NCBI GenBank assembly: GCA_024235755.1
Contig: JACKLV010000017.1
Span: 1-64,000 of the forward strand
DNA length: 64,000 nucleotides
Source: Burkholderiales bacterium
GTDB lineage: Bacteria; Pseudomonadota; Gammaproteobacteria; Burkholderiales; Nitrosomonadaceae
Reading direction: 5' to 3'
In this document: positions 26,945 through 35,186 of the stretch, piece by piece
How the letters are laid out: each line of letters starts with the position of its first letter
How positions within the stretch are numbered: position 1 is the stretch's first letter
Translations under genes and position numbers: made by a program
The notes under the pieces: generated by a model
What the model was told of the DNA's origin: nothing
Databases searched by the model: none
The model's input: only the letters and a program-made list of their open reading frames with translations

Positions 26945-27886
26945 ATGAAACATGACCATGGAACAAAAGATTTGGGTGACAGCCGACTGATTATTGCTGT
27001 TGCGGTCAATGCTGTACTGACAGTAGCACAATTTATTGGCGGCATTATTTCCGGCAGCTTATCGCTGATTGCCGACGCGCTTCACAATCTGAGCGATGCC
27101 GCATCTCTCGGCATTGCACTTTTTGCACGTAAAATCGGCCGCAAACCGGCAGATCCATTTAAAACCTTTGGTTATAAACGTGCCGAAATAATCGCCGCGC
27201 TTATCAATCTGGTCATATTGATTATTGTCGGACTTTATCTGATTTATGAAGCAATCTGGCGTTTTATACGCCCGGAAGCAATCGAAGGCTGGACGGTAGT
27301 CATTGTGGCTGGCATAGCTCTTTTAGTAGATATAATCACTGCCACGCTGACTTATTCCATGTCAAAAAAGAGCATGAATATTAGAGCGGCTTTTCTGCAT
27401 AATGTCGCAGATGCACTGGCCTCAATCGGCGTTATCGTTGCCGGCACACTGATACTGCTTTATGGTTGGTACTGGGTAGATACAGTAATGACGTTGGTTA
27501 TTGCAGGCTACGTTTTATGGCAGAGTTTTGCAATGCTGCCTAACACCATCCATTTGTTGATGGAAGGGACACCGGAACAGCTTTCCATTTCGGATGTCAT
27601 TACCGAAATGGAAAACGTCGAGGGCGTGGAAAACGTTCACCATATACATATCTGGCAACTTGACGAGCACCACAATGCTCTGGAAGCGCACGTCGTTATC
27701 AAACAACATACCCTATCGGATATTGAACATATCAAAACCATACTTAAACAACGCTTGCACAGTCAATTTGAAATAGATCATTCTACGCTGGAGATAGAGC
27801 TTAAAGGAAACGATTGTTATACCACTTATGATAAATGCGTCCAAAATATTCCCAACTCTCCAGCTACTCATTCTGAGCATGATTGA
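26945..27886 (+). CDS. CDF-family zinc/cation efflux protein (CzcD/ZitB type)
   Basis: A 313-residue inner-membrane cation diffusion facilitator with six hydrophobic segments and a cytosolic C-terminal domain. The zinc site is visible as HNLSD in helix 2 (about residue 48) and HNVAD in helix 5 (about 152). The C-terminal part VHHIHIWQLDEHHNALEAHV is the metal-sensing dimer domain. It exports Zn2+ and perhaps Cd2+ or Co2+ against protons. His-rich N-terminal MKHDHG and C-terminal HSEHD ends may help to bind metal. Start ATG 26945; the ribosome binding site is weak. No metal-responsive operator seen. Confidence 0.92.
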   Translation: MKHDHGTKDLGDSRLIIAVAVNAVLTVAQFIGGIISGSLSLIADALHNLSDAASLGIALFARKIGRKPADPFKTFGYKRAEIIAALINLVILIIVGLYLIYEAIWRFIRPEAIEGWTVVIVAGIALLVDIITATLTYSMSKKSMNIRAAFLHNVADALASIGVIVAGTLILLYGWYWVDTVMTLVIAGYVLWQSFAMLPNTIHLLMEGTPEQLSISDVITEMENVEGVENVHHIHIWQLDEHHNALEAHVVIKQHTLSDIEHIKTILKQRLHSQFEIDHSTLEIELKGNDCYTTYDKCVQNIPNSPATHSEHD

Positions 27887-27945
27887 TATGTATATATAAT
27901 AGGCTGTAAGGTAGTAAAAAACGCTTTCTATCTAAAGACCTAGAC

Positions 27946-28089
27946 TCATAGTCCTACTCGTTGAAGTATTTGCAACATCTGCTGATTGACCGTCTGCATA
28001 ATTGTCTGCTTTTGTTGATCTGTTTCCATATTTTGCATTTGCGCAAAAGCCTGCTGTTGAAGTTGATAAAGACTAGCATTTGCGATTAT
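27946..28089 (-). pseudogene. DUF4168 gene remnant (second copy)
   Basis: On the minus strand a start-less frame of 47 codons reads IANASLYQLQQQAFAQMQ, continues through ETDQQKQTIM and VNQQMLQILQRVGL and then stops. It matches the middle of the intact DUF4168 protein at 17728-18120 (ANAGLYQVQQQAMAHM, SDQQKQEIM, NQQMLLVLQQVGL). A TAA lies directly upstream in frame at 28090-28092. The signal peptide, the start of the domain and the C-terminus are missing, so this is a broken paralogue. Confidence 0.8.
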
Positions 28090-28269
28090 TTAAATGATAT
28101 TGCACTACCCCAAATCCAAAAAATCTCTACCGGATTACATTAAATTGATACAGATGGTATCGTTGTTTGCACACCCAAAAAGTTCGAACAGGTACGCAGT
28201 GGGATTTATATACTGTGCGATAATGACCATTTCTGACCTGCAATTGAAATTATTAGATTCTATACAATT

Positions 28270-28539
28270 ATGGTTAAAGTAAAACGTCTGATACTGGATG
28301 TGCTAAAACCGCATCAGCCAAATGGACTGGCATTTGCTTGTACTCTGGCGGAAAAATGTCCCAACTGTCATATCAAATATACGGTCGTGGAAGTGGACGA
28401 ACAGACAGAAACAATTATCCTTTCCATCGACGGCGACAATATTCAGTTCGAGATTATCGAAGAGATCATCAGCACAATGGGCGCATCCATTCACAGCATT
28501 GACGAAGTCGAAGTCATCGGATCAACCTCACCCGCTTAA
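28270..28539 (+). CDS. DUF211 family protein
   Basis: An 89-residue protein that begins KVKRLILDVLKPHQPN and contains TVVEVDEQTETIILSIDG and FEIIEEIISTMGASIHSIDEVEV, the pattern of DUF211, a ferredoxin-like fold family best known from archaea. An unusual Cys cluster CTLAEKCPNC lies in its first half. It ends 15 nt before a VIT-like membrane protein gene, and the two are likely one operon. In archaea DUF211 genes often lie beside such membrane proteins, which suggests a shared role, perhaps metal-related (inference). Function unknown. Confidence 0.8.
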   Translation: MVKVKRLILDVLKPHQPNGLAFACTLAEKCPNCHIKYTVVEVDEQTETIILSIDGDNIQFEIIEEIISTMGASIHSIDEVEVIGSTSPA

Positions 28540-28554
28540 TTTTATTTGTTTTCC

Positions 28555-29139
28555 ATGCGCCTGTTCAATCAGTTTTCACTGCTGATAAACATCACACGTT
28601 CACACCTTATCGCAAGACGCTATTTTGTCGTCAATGGTTTTGACGGCGCACTTGCTATGTTGGGTCTGTTAATGGGTTTTTACATGAGCAACCAGGCCGA
28701 TTTGACAACTATCATCAGCGTTTGTCTGGGTGCAGCTGTTGCGCTAGGCATGAGCGGCATAACCAGTGCCTATATCAGTGAAGCAGCCGAAAAACAACGA
28801 GAACTAAAAAGTTTAGAAGAAGCCATGCTGTCGAATCTGAGTCAGTCAGCGCACGGTCAGGCAGCACGAATCATGCCTGTCATTGTTGCAATCACCAATG
28901 GACTAACGCCGTTTATGATAGCGCTCATTATCATGCTACCGCTGATCATCTCACACTGGCAACCGGGATTGATCAAAAACCCTCTTGAAATCGCTACACT
29001 TCTTGCCTTCGTTATAATTTTTCTGCTCGGCGTTTTTCTCGGACGAATTAGCGGTCATTTCTGGCTGTGGTCTGGAATTAAAACGCTATTTGTTGCGCTG
29101 ATCACTACGTTGATTATTTTTCTGCTAAAACCGTTATAA
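28555..29139 (+). CDS. VIT1/CCC1-like membrane protein
   Basis: A protein of 194 residues from ATG 28555 (an in-frame TTG at 28546 would add three). After an N-terminal amphipathic stretch come RRYFVVNGFDGALAMLGLLMGFYM, four to five membrane helices and, between helices 2 and 3, SEAAEKQRELKSLEEAML, the layout of the VIT1/CCC1 family of vacuolar-type iron and manganese transporters. The partner DUF211 gene lies immediately upstream. It should sit in the inner membrane; the substrate cannot be read from the sequence. Confidence 0.75.
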   Translation: MRLFNQFSLLINITRSHLIARRYFVVNGFDGALAMLGLLMGFYMSNQADLTTIISVCLGAAVALGMSGITSAYISEAAEKQRELKSLEEAMLSNLSQSAHGQAARIMPVIVAITNGLTPFMIALIIMLPLIISHWQPGLIKNPLEIATLLAFVIIFLLGVFLGRISGHFWLWSGIKTLFVALITTLIIFLLKPL

Positions 29140-29469
29140 GCCCAACCAGTCCTTACTCACAGATGGTTCTTGAACAAAGACATAAAAGCTTTGCAACCCC
29201 ATCGGGAAATGATGGATGCTTTTGAGCGGCTTCCCCGAACCCGCATTAAGCGCGAAAAGCCGCCCACTGTATGGTTGCGACAATTTGCCGCATTGATTTA
29301 TATCGTTTTTTTAAGATAATAATAACTATTCTTGCAGTAAAGCGGATCTTAAAAATTAAGATATCCTCGCAAGAAATAAGCGGAATATCGCATGCAAATG
29401 CATGCGGTTAACATATTTTTGACAAGTTGATTCATGCCAAAGATTGGTGACCGGGAAAAGGAAAATGGA
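29140..29469. other. Intergenic region with an unassigned open frame
   Basis: About 330 bp. In the same frame as the VIT-like gene, after its stop, an open stretch (29140-29319) runs through LNKDIKALQPHREMMDAFER and EKPPTVWLRQFAALIYIV to a double stop. It looks protein-like but lacks a start and I cannot name it; it may be the 3' end of a lost gene. Confidence 0.3.
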
Positions 29470-30024
29470 ATGAAAAATATATACAGAATAATTGGCATTG
29501 CAGGCGCTATATGGATTGGATTTTTTGGTGCAAGTGCACATGCGTTGACACCCGGACCAATTACTTTCAATGACAATGGCTTCTTTTTTTATTCTAATTT
29601 TGGTAACGATGCGGTTACCTCTGCAACTTTTGAAGATCATTACACCTTCACCGCTCATCCACCTGCATTCGGAGGCGGATTAATCAGCGTCGTAAGTGAT
29701 TTTGAGCTTTTTTCCGGATTTTCCGTATTTTTTGACTCCATCGAGTTATGGGACGTTACCGATTCTGTACTGGTTGCCGATGGCACCATTACAGCAGGTG
29801 AGTTTCTGGGTTTTACGACTTTTTCAAACCTGGAAAACGGAAACGACTATGACATTATCGTAACCGGCGGCTTGAACACAGGGCATCTCAGCGGCGCATA
29901 TGTCGGGAACATTAGCATAGCGCCTGTTCCACCTGTCCCGGAACCGGAAATGTATGCTATGTTATTAATTGGATTGGCGCTTGTTACTGTTGCAGCCCGG
30001 CGAAAACAGCAACTAGGCTATTAA
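29470..30024 (+). CDS. FxDxF-type PEP-CTERM exoprotein
   Basis: A 184-residue exported protein: signal peptide (about residues 1-24, ending ASAHA), a beta-rich body that contains FEDHYTFTA, the FxDxF-type pattern seen in a class of PEP-CTERM proteins, and a C-terminus VPEPEMYAMLLIGLALVTVAARRK that is a textbook PEP-CTERM sorting signal (PEP motif, helix, basic cluster). It should be handled by an exosortase and released to the cell surface or the matrix. ATG at 29470 follows AAAGGAAAATGG; an in-frame ATG at 29434 would place 12 charged residues before the signal peptide. Role unknown. Confidence 0.82.
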   Translation: MKNIYRIIGIAGAIWIGFFGASAHALTPGPITFNDNGFFFYSNFGNDAVTSATFEDHYTFTAHPPAFGGGLISVVSDFELFSGFSVFFDSIELWDVTDSVLVADGTITAGEFLGFTTFSNLENGNDYDIIVTGGLNTGHLSGAYVGNISIAPVPPVPEPEMYAMLLIGLALVTVAARRKQQLGY

Positions 30025-30098
30025 CAATTCATAACCGCAACAACATGTTCCACGCAAAAATCTTTCAAAGCGCTTTTAACAGAAAATTTGCAGGAACA

Positions 30099-30137
30099 AA
30101 ATCTAAACCTAAATCCAAATCCAAATCTAAAAATCTA
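30099..30137. repeat. Short hexamer-like tandem repeat
   Basis: About 39 bp made of six-base units close to CCAAAT/CTAAAT, repeated five to six times with small changes. No gene overlaps it. Probably a simple-sequence tract. Confidence 0.6.
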
Positions 30138-30429
30138 AGCTGGATGACTTTGAGAGTACGTTATTTTATATTTTTTGGTAGCGCGCAATAAACGGCATCG
30201 TAAGATAAAGAAGTTTGTTGCATTCTCTCATTCTTGATTCATACAGCTTATTCTTTCCGATCACAGTCAACTGAAGTTTTTAGAATAACACACCAGATGG
30301 CCCGGTTTACCTTCAGTAGGTAACCAACATCATTTCAAGCCGCAGCATTGGCAGTCTCAATCAGACACTGATGCCAAAAGCGTCACTCGAGTTAAACAAT
30401 TGAATCCAGAGCACAGCAAAACAATACAC

Positions 30430-30449
30430 AATAATGATAACAATTATCA
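30430..30449. promoter_or_regulatory. Fur box
   Basis: 30430-30448 matches 16 of 19 bases of the Fur consensus GATAATGATAATCATTATC, and the inner TGATAACAATTATCA (30435-30449) matches 14 of 15 bases of the 7-1-7 palindrome. It abuts the -35 box of a strong promoter, so iron-loaded Fur should block it. Confidence 0.85.
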
Positions 30450-30478
30450 TTTACATTATGAAAAATTACTGGTATAAT
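30450..30478 (+). promoter_or_regulatory. Strong extended -10 promoter under the Fur box
   Basis: TTTACA (30450-30455) and TATAAT (30473-30478) are 17 bp apart, with TG at 30470-30471 giving an extended -10. The predicted start of transcription is near 30485. Confidence 0.8.
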
Positions 30479-30484
30479 ATGCTG

Positions 30485-30636
30485 CTATAAATTAATTGAG
30501 CCCTATCTGACGAGCACTACCGCACCAATCAGCGCATACTATGCGTAGCCGGATGATTGGAACAACCAACGTTATACAGGAATGTTCCCCGGCACATCAT
30601 TGTGCTGAATCAGCTTTGATGTGCCGGGACTTTTTT
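30485..30636 (+). ncRNA. Candidate Fur-regulated small RNA (RyhB/NrrF-like role)
   Basis: About 150 nt run from the predicted start of a Fur-controlled promoter to an intrinsic terminator. The transcript can fold: CCAATCA (30525-30531) pairs with TGATTGG (30554-30560) around an inner hairpin CGCAT-ACT-ATGCG (30533-30545), and the 3' end forms a 12-bp terminator stem followed by six U. It contains no open frame with a ribosome binding site; an ATG at 30541 opens 82 codons that run through the terminator and are unlikely to be a gene. By analogy with RyhB, PrrF and NrrF it would be made in iron starvation and repress iron-using proteins. Primary sequence is not recognised. The alternative is an iron-controlled leader of dapC. 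Confidence 0.65.
30588..30636 (+). terminator. Intrinsic terminator of the candidate small RNA
   Basis: CCCGGCACATCA (30588-30599) pairs perfectly with TGATGTGCCGGG (30617-30628); the loop carries an extra small stem GCTG/CAGC. After AC come six T (30631-30636). It ends transcription about 140 bp before dapC. Apart from this unit and the short repeat, 30025-30778 holds nothing I can support. Confidence 0.9.
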
Positions 30637-30778
30637 CTGTCACGTCGCAGTCATCTATCATTGGCCAATCATGTGCACACGTTTTATAATCAGACAATAA
30701 TCAAAAAAGTCTCCGGCACAGTTTCTAAATCCTATGTTGGCCGGTCACATAAAATAACTGCGATGAATCCGCAACAAC

Positions 30779-31984
30779 ATGAATTCTAATCTTAGCCTTC
30801 TGCAGCCGTACCCATTCCAGAAACTGCGAAAACTGTTTGATGGCATCACACCTGCAGCAAACTTGGACCCGATCAATTTGCATATCGGCGAGCCCAAACA
30901 TGCGACGCCTGATTTCATACGCCAGGCCGTGGTCGATCATTTAAACAAACTGTCACATTATCCGACGACGCAGGGAACGCCGGAGCTGCGCTACAGTATC
31001 GCCGACTGGATCATGCGCCGCTTTGATCTGCCTACAATTAATCCGGACACCGAGGTCATCCCCGTAAACGGCAGCCGTGAGGCGTTATTCTCTTTCGCCC
31101 AGGCGGCCATTGATACCGCCGCAGCGTCTGGGCCCTATGTCGTGTGCCCTAACCCCTTTTATCAGATTTACGAAGGTGCAGCGCTTCTTGGCGGCGCCTC
31201 GCCGCAATTTATCAATACCACGGCGGACAAAGCATTCAGGCTCGATTTCTCTCAACTGCCCGACGCAGTCTGGTCTCGCACGCAGCTGATTTATGTCTGC
31301 AATCCGAACAACCCGACAGGCAGCGTCATGTCGCTGGATGAATGGCGTCAACTGTTTGAATTGTCCGACCGCTACGGTTGTATCATTGCCGCCGACGAGT
31401 GTTATTCTGAAATATACTTCGACGAAAACAAGCCGCCGCTCGGCGCGCTGGCGGCAGCACATCAACTGGGGCGTACTGGGTTTCCGCGGCTGCTTGTGTT
31501 CAACAGTCTGTCCAAACGGTCTAACGTACCCGGTTTGCGTTCCGGGTTTGTCGCGGGTAACGCGCAGATTCTGGAAAAATATTTACTGTACCGCACCTAT
31601 CACGGCTGCGCCATGAATCCTGCATCGCAGGCAGCCAGTATTGCCGCCTGGAATGACGAAAATCATGTGGTTGAAAACCGGCGTTTATACACGCAGAAAT
31701 TTTCCATGGCAACCGCCATGTTGTCCGGCGCAACTGCAGCACAAATGCCCGATGCAGGCTTTTATCTGTGGTTCAAAACACCAATCAGCGATACCGAATT
31801 CACTCAACAACTGCGCCGCGATTACAATGTGACCGTGCTGCCGGGCAGCTATTTGGGTCGTAAAATCCGCGGGATCAATCCAGGAGAAAACTACGTGCGC
31901 ATAGCACTGGTCGCTTCATTGGATCAATGTACCGAAGCGGTTGACCGGATAAAAAGCCTGTTGAACAATCTGGGCTATGCTTAA
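30779..31984 (+). CDS. dapC: N-succinyl-diaminopimelate aminotransferase
   Basis: A 401-residue class I/II PLP aminotransferase of the succinylase branch of lysine and diaminopimelate synthesis. The PLP lysine is in NSLSKRSNVPGLRSGF (about residue 247), with NPNNPTGSV, AADECYSEIYF and the substrate-binding Arg in YVRIALVA near the C-terminus. The start ATG 30779 has a poor ribosome binding site, but the sequence from NLSLLQPYPFQKLRKL matches the DapC N-terminus. It lies 44 nt before dapD, the preceding enzyme of the same pathway, as one operon. Confidence 0.93.
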   Translation: MNSNLSLLQPYPFQKLRKLFDGITPAANLDPINLHIGEPKHATPDFIRQAVVDHLNKLSHYPTTQGTPELRYSIADWIMRRFDLPTINPDTEVIPVNGSREALFSFAQAAIDTAAASGPYVVCPNPFYQIYEGAALLGGASPQFINTTADKAFRLDFSQLPDAVWSRTQLIYVCNPNNPTGSVMSLDEWRQLFELSDRYGCIIAADECYSEIYFDENKPPLGALAAAHQLGRTGFPRLLVFNSLSKRSNVPGLRSGFVAGNAQILEKYLLYRTYHGCAMNPASQAASIAAWNDENHVVENRRLYTQKFSMATAMLSGATAAQMPDAGFYLWFKTPISDTEFTQQLRRDYNVTVLPGSYLGRKIRGINPGENYVRIALVASLDQCTEAVDRIKSLLNNLGYA

Positions 31985-32028
31985 CCAATAACATCAATAA
32001 AACTCTTACTACCAAATCAGGGAAAACT

Positions 32029-32850
32029 ATGAAAGAACTGCAAACCACGATTGAAGAAGCATTTGACCGCCGCGCCGAAATCACTCCGCGCAATGTTGGC
32101 GCCAATCTCAAAGAATCTATCGCGCAGGTGCTGAATATGCTCGATAGCGGAAAACTGCGCGTCGCCGAAAAAATCGACGGAGAGTGGACCACCCATCAGT
32201 GGATCAAAAAGGCTGTGCTGCTGTCCTTTCGTATTGAGGACAACAGTTTTATCAAAGGCGGCTTTTCCAACTATTTTGACAAAGTGCCCTCAAAATTCGC
32301 GGACTACAGTTCGCGTGACTTCCGCGACGGCGGCTTCCGCGTGGTTCCGCCAGCCGCTGTTCGTAAAGGCGCATTCATTGCCGGCAACGTGGTATTGATG
32401 CCGTCGTATGTCAATATCGGCGCTTATGTCGACGAAGGCACAATGGTTGACACCTGGGCTACGGTCGGTTCATGCGCACAAATCGGTAAAAATGTGCACC
32501 TATCCGGCGGCGTTGGTATCGGCGGTGTACTGGAACCCATACAAGCCAATCCGACGATTATTGAAGATAACTGTTTTATCGGCGCACGCTCGGAAATCGT
32601 CGAAGGCGTGATCGTCGGTGAAAATTCGGTTATTTCAATGGGTGTTTATATTGGTCAGAGCACTAAAATCTATAACCGCGAAACCGGGGAGGTCACCTTT
32701 GGACGCATCCCGCCCGGTTCGGTAGTCGTCTCCGGCAGCCTGCCTTCAGCCAATAAGGAATACAGCCTTTACTGCGCGGTGATCGTCAAACAAGTCGACG
32801 CCAAAACACGCTCCAAAACAGGAATAAATGAACTGTTGCGCGGCATTTAA
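32029..32850 (+). CDS. dapD: 2,3,4,5-tetrahydropyridine-2,6-dicarboxylate N-succinyltransferase
   Basis: A 273-residue enzyme that transfers succinyl from succinyl-CoA to tetrahydrodipicolinate in lysine/peptidoglycan precursor synthesis. The C-terminal two thirds form a left-handed beta-helix of hexapeptide repeats (VNIGAYVDEGTMVDTWATVG, IGKNVHLSGGVGIGGV). Active-site region GVLEPIQANPTIIEDNCFIG is conserved. Normal length. Good ribosome binding site (AGGGAAAA). Cotranscribed with dapC. Confidence 0.97.
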   Translation: MKELQTTIEEAFDRRAEITPRNVGANLKESIAQVLNMLDSGKLRVAEKIDGEWTTHQWIKKAVLLSFRIEDNSFIKGGFSNYFDKVPSKFADYSSRDFRDGGFRVVPPAAVRKGAFIAGNVVLMPSYVNIGAYVDEGTMVDTWATVGSCAQIGKNVHLSGGVGIGGVLEPIQANPTIIEDNCFIGARSEIVEGVIVGENSVISMGVYIGQSTKIYNRETGEVTFGRIPPGSVVVSGSLPSANKEYSLYCAVIVKQVDAKTRSKTGINELLRGI

Positions 32851-32961
32851 GGACTGAGATGGGATTGAAATGCGGGAATTGGGATTGCGCGATAGCCGCT
32901 TTGTCGTTAATTAATCCGCACTCCTATTCCCATTCCTACACCAAAATATTCTATGCCGAAA

Positions 32962-32988
32962 CCGCCCCGGCCGAAAATCGACCGGGCG
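32962..32988 (+). terminator. Weak GC-rich hairpin after dapD
   Basis: CGCCCCGG...CCGGGCG forms an imperfect stem followed by TTCTCT, between the convergent dapD and BON-domain genes. It may be a terminator, but the T-run is poor. Confidence 0.35.
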
Positions 32989-33032
32989 TTCTCTCAGCCA
33001 TCCATCTTAGTCCAAAGTTTTAACAGTGTCAG

Positions 33033-33371
33033 TTATCTGACGACAGCCAACTGGTTATCGACGTCCTTGACGCCGTCAACCATCCAGGACAGCATATTGA
33101 TTTTGGTAATTTGATGATTATTCGCCACTGTTCCGGTTAACAACACGTTACCTTCGTCAACCTTGAGCTCGACATTGCTACCCTCCAGGTCTGGATCGGT
33201 ATTTAATGCATAGGAGATTCTGGCGTAAATAGTTGAGTCATCGTAGTCAATACCGGTCGGCTTTTCGATCCATGATTCATGCGTTCTTTCCGCATAATTT
33301 TCACATCCACTCAAGCCGAATGCCATAATAAACACGATGACGGAAATTGTTAATAAATTACGACAAAACAT
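33033..33371 (-). CDS. BON-domain lipoprotein
   Basis: A 112-residue protein with a lipoprotein signal sequence (lipobox LSGC at about residues 20-23) and one BON domain (STIYARISYALNTDPDL, VDEGNVLLTGTVAN, VKDVDNQLAV). BON domains bind phospholipid surfaces, and lipoproteins such as DolP/OsmY relatives help to keep the outer membrane intact. The lipid-anchored Cys would place it on the inner face of the outer membrane. ATG 33371 follows AGGAAG. Confidence 0.85.
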   Translation of the reverse strand: MFCRNLLTISVIVFIMAFGLSGCENYAERTHESWIEKPTGIDYDDSTIYARISYALNTDPDLEGSNVELKVDEGNVLLTGTVANNHQITKINMLSWMVDGVKDVDNQLAVVR

Positions 33372-33661
33372 AAGTTCACTTCCTATCAGTTCTCAGAAAA
33401 ATATTATTAATTCAACAGGCCTGATCAATCCGCCTATGGGCGCCAACTAGTACATATACATTAGCATGCAAAACAACCCGGACGCTGTACCTGACAATAT
33501 CACATGGGCTGTGTGCTAAATTGCATTCCAGTTTTTTCAGCATGGCACATTTTACCCCGTTTATTCGCATGATCGCACAACAAATCATAACGCTACCGTA
33601 TCATTGCCGACAAGCTATGCTATCAGACACAGGTATGCATGCGGAAAAAGACGCACTATCC

Positions 33662-33692
33662 AAAAAAACCCGCGGCATTGCTGCGGCGGGTT
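33662..33692 (-). terminator. Intrinsic terminator for the small lipoprotein gene
   Basis: On the minus strand AACCCGC and GCGGGTT form a 7-bp stem (33667-33673, 33686-33692) followed by seven T. It lies about 97 bp after the stop of the small lipoprotein gene. Confidence 0.7.
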
Positions 33693-33788
33693 AATAGGAA
33701 TAACCATGTTTTACTGAATGACGTTAGAAATTTTCACACAGAAAATAACTTCTCTGCGCTTTATTCGTCGTCACTCCAGCACTCAATG

Positions 33789-33947
33789 CTATTCTTCAGA
33801 ATCTCTCGGGCTGGTATCAAAATCAGCCGCGTCATAAGCGGACGGCGTCGGTTTATCCATCAAATGGCCATCTGGTGTTCTTCTCGGTTCACCGCATGCA
33901 CTTAACACAAAAACTGCAAAAACAAGTGCCAACAAAGAATATTTCAT
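33789..33947 (-). CDS. Small lipoprotein of unknown function
   Basis: A 52-residue protein: a short hydrophobic signal (KYSLLALVFAVFVLSAC) with the lipobox LSAC at about residues 15-18, then a charged, Pro-rich mature part of 34 residues (GEPRRTPDGHLMDKPTPS). An ideal ribosome binding site (AAGGAGA) sits 7-8 nt before the ATG, and a clean intrinsic terminator follows, which together support a real gene despite its size. It should be lipid-anchored in the envelope. Similar short lipoproteins are often stress-induced; nothing here shows the role. Confidence 0.75.
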   Translation of the reverse strand: MKYSLLALVFAVFVLSACGEPRRTPDGHLMDKPTPSAYDAADFDTSPRDSEE

Positions 33948-34085
33948 ACTTGATCTCCTTTTTCTAGGTCATTTAAATATAAAAATATAACAAACACTTA
34001 TATCTTTTTTTAAAATCTCACAAAACCGCACTCCGCATTTTGACAATAATCAAAAAACAGCGGTGTTTGTAATCTATCCACTTTT

Positions 34086-35114
34086 TCACTGTACTGCTCC
34101 GTCACCGATATTTGCCGCATTCAGAAAAGTACAGACCTGCTGGTGCACGTCATCAGCCAAGCAATTAAACGCAGTAACTTCGTATCTGCGCATTATACTG
34201 CGTAACCAGGTCAGTTGTCGCTTGGCGAGTTGCCTTGTAGCGGCGATTCCTTTGTCCCGTAAGACTTCCAGGCTGATTTTTTTTTCGAGATAAAGCCATG
34301 TTTGCCGGTAACCGACACAACGCATCGACGGCAGTTCGGGATTTAAATCAAATTGCTGGCGCAGTAATGACACTTCATCTATCAGGCCCTGCTGCAACAT
34401 GTCTTCAAAACGCTGCGCGATTCGTTGATGCAGCTGGCTGCGATCGGCGGGCAATATGGCAAGCTTGATTAACCGGAAAGGCAACTCGGTATTACGGGGC
34501 GCCTTGATTATCTCCGACATAGGACGACCGGTGAGCATGCAGACTTCCAGCGCTCGTTGAATACGCTGGCTGTCCGTGGGCTTAATCCGTGCTGCGCTCT
34601 CGACATCCAGTGCCGCGAGTTTTTTGTGCAAGGTCGGCCACCCGGAAATCGCCGCCTCGCTCTCAATTGTGGCTCGAAGCCTGTTGTCAGCTTGCGGCAA
34701 TATTGAGAGTCCGTCCAGCAGTGCCTGAAAATACAGCATGGTGCCGCCAGCCAGTAACGGAATTTTTCCGCGCCCGGTAATATCCTGCATCACATTGAGT
34801 GCATCTTGCCGGAATTGCGCCGCAGAATACTGTTCAATCGGATCAATTAGATCGATTAAATGATGCGGCGTTCGGGCCAGTATATCCCGGCTAGGCTTGG
34901 CCGTACCGATATTCATATGCCGGTAAACCTGCGCTGAATCCACACTGACAATCTCAGCCGGAAATTGTCCTGCAATCTCCAACGCGATTCGGCTTTTTCC
35001 ACTCGCAGTCGGCCCCATCAGCAAGACAGCACTAGGCAAATGACTGTCTGGCGCACGTTCATTGTGCAAAACGACAGAACCGAATAACGCTTTATCGAGT
35101 GTTTTTTCTGGCAT
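34086..35114 (-). CDS. miaA: tRNA dimethylallyltransferase
   Basis: Adds a dimethylallyl group to A37 of tRNAs reading UNN codons. P-loop GPTASGKS, then DSAQVYRHMNIGTAKP, HHLIDLIDP, LAGGTMLYFQALLDGLS and the C-terminal RQLAKRQLTWLR typical of the family are all present. From ATG 35114 the protein has 342 residues, some 25 more than usual before the P-loop; the start could be further in. A TTG at 35129 is also possible. No convincing ribosome binding site at either. Confidence 0.93.
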   Translation of the reverse strand: MPEKTLDKALFGSVVLHNERAPDSHLPSAVLLMGPTASGKSRIALEIAGQFPAEIVSVDSAQVYRHMNIGTAKPSRDILARTPHHLIDLIDPIEQYSAAQFRQDALNVMQDITGRGKIPLLAGGTMLYFQALLDGLSILPQADNRLRATIESEAAISGWPTLHKKLAALDVESAARIKPTDSQRIQRALEVCMLTGRPMSEIIKAPRNTELPFRLIKLAILPADRSQLHQRIAQRFEDMLQQGLIDEVSLLRQQFDLNPELPSMRCVGYRQTWLYLEKKISLEVLRDKGIAATRQLAKRQLTWLRSIMRRYEVTAFNCLADDVHQQVCTFLNAANIGDGAVQ

Positions 35115-35186
35115 ACAGTGTATCAACAATCAGTTCGGGCAATGTAATTTGAGCTATCCGGACAATATCACTTACAATACTGGACT

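Noticed and set aside
29434..29469. Upstream ATG of the PEP-CTERM protein
   Set aside because: It would put twelve charged residues before the signal peptide; the ATG at 29470 has a better ribosome binding site.
30541..30789. 82-codon plus-strand frame before dapC
   Set aside because: It lacks a ribosome binding site and passes through a strong terminator hairpin; the RNA explanation fits better.
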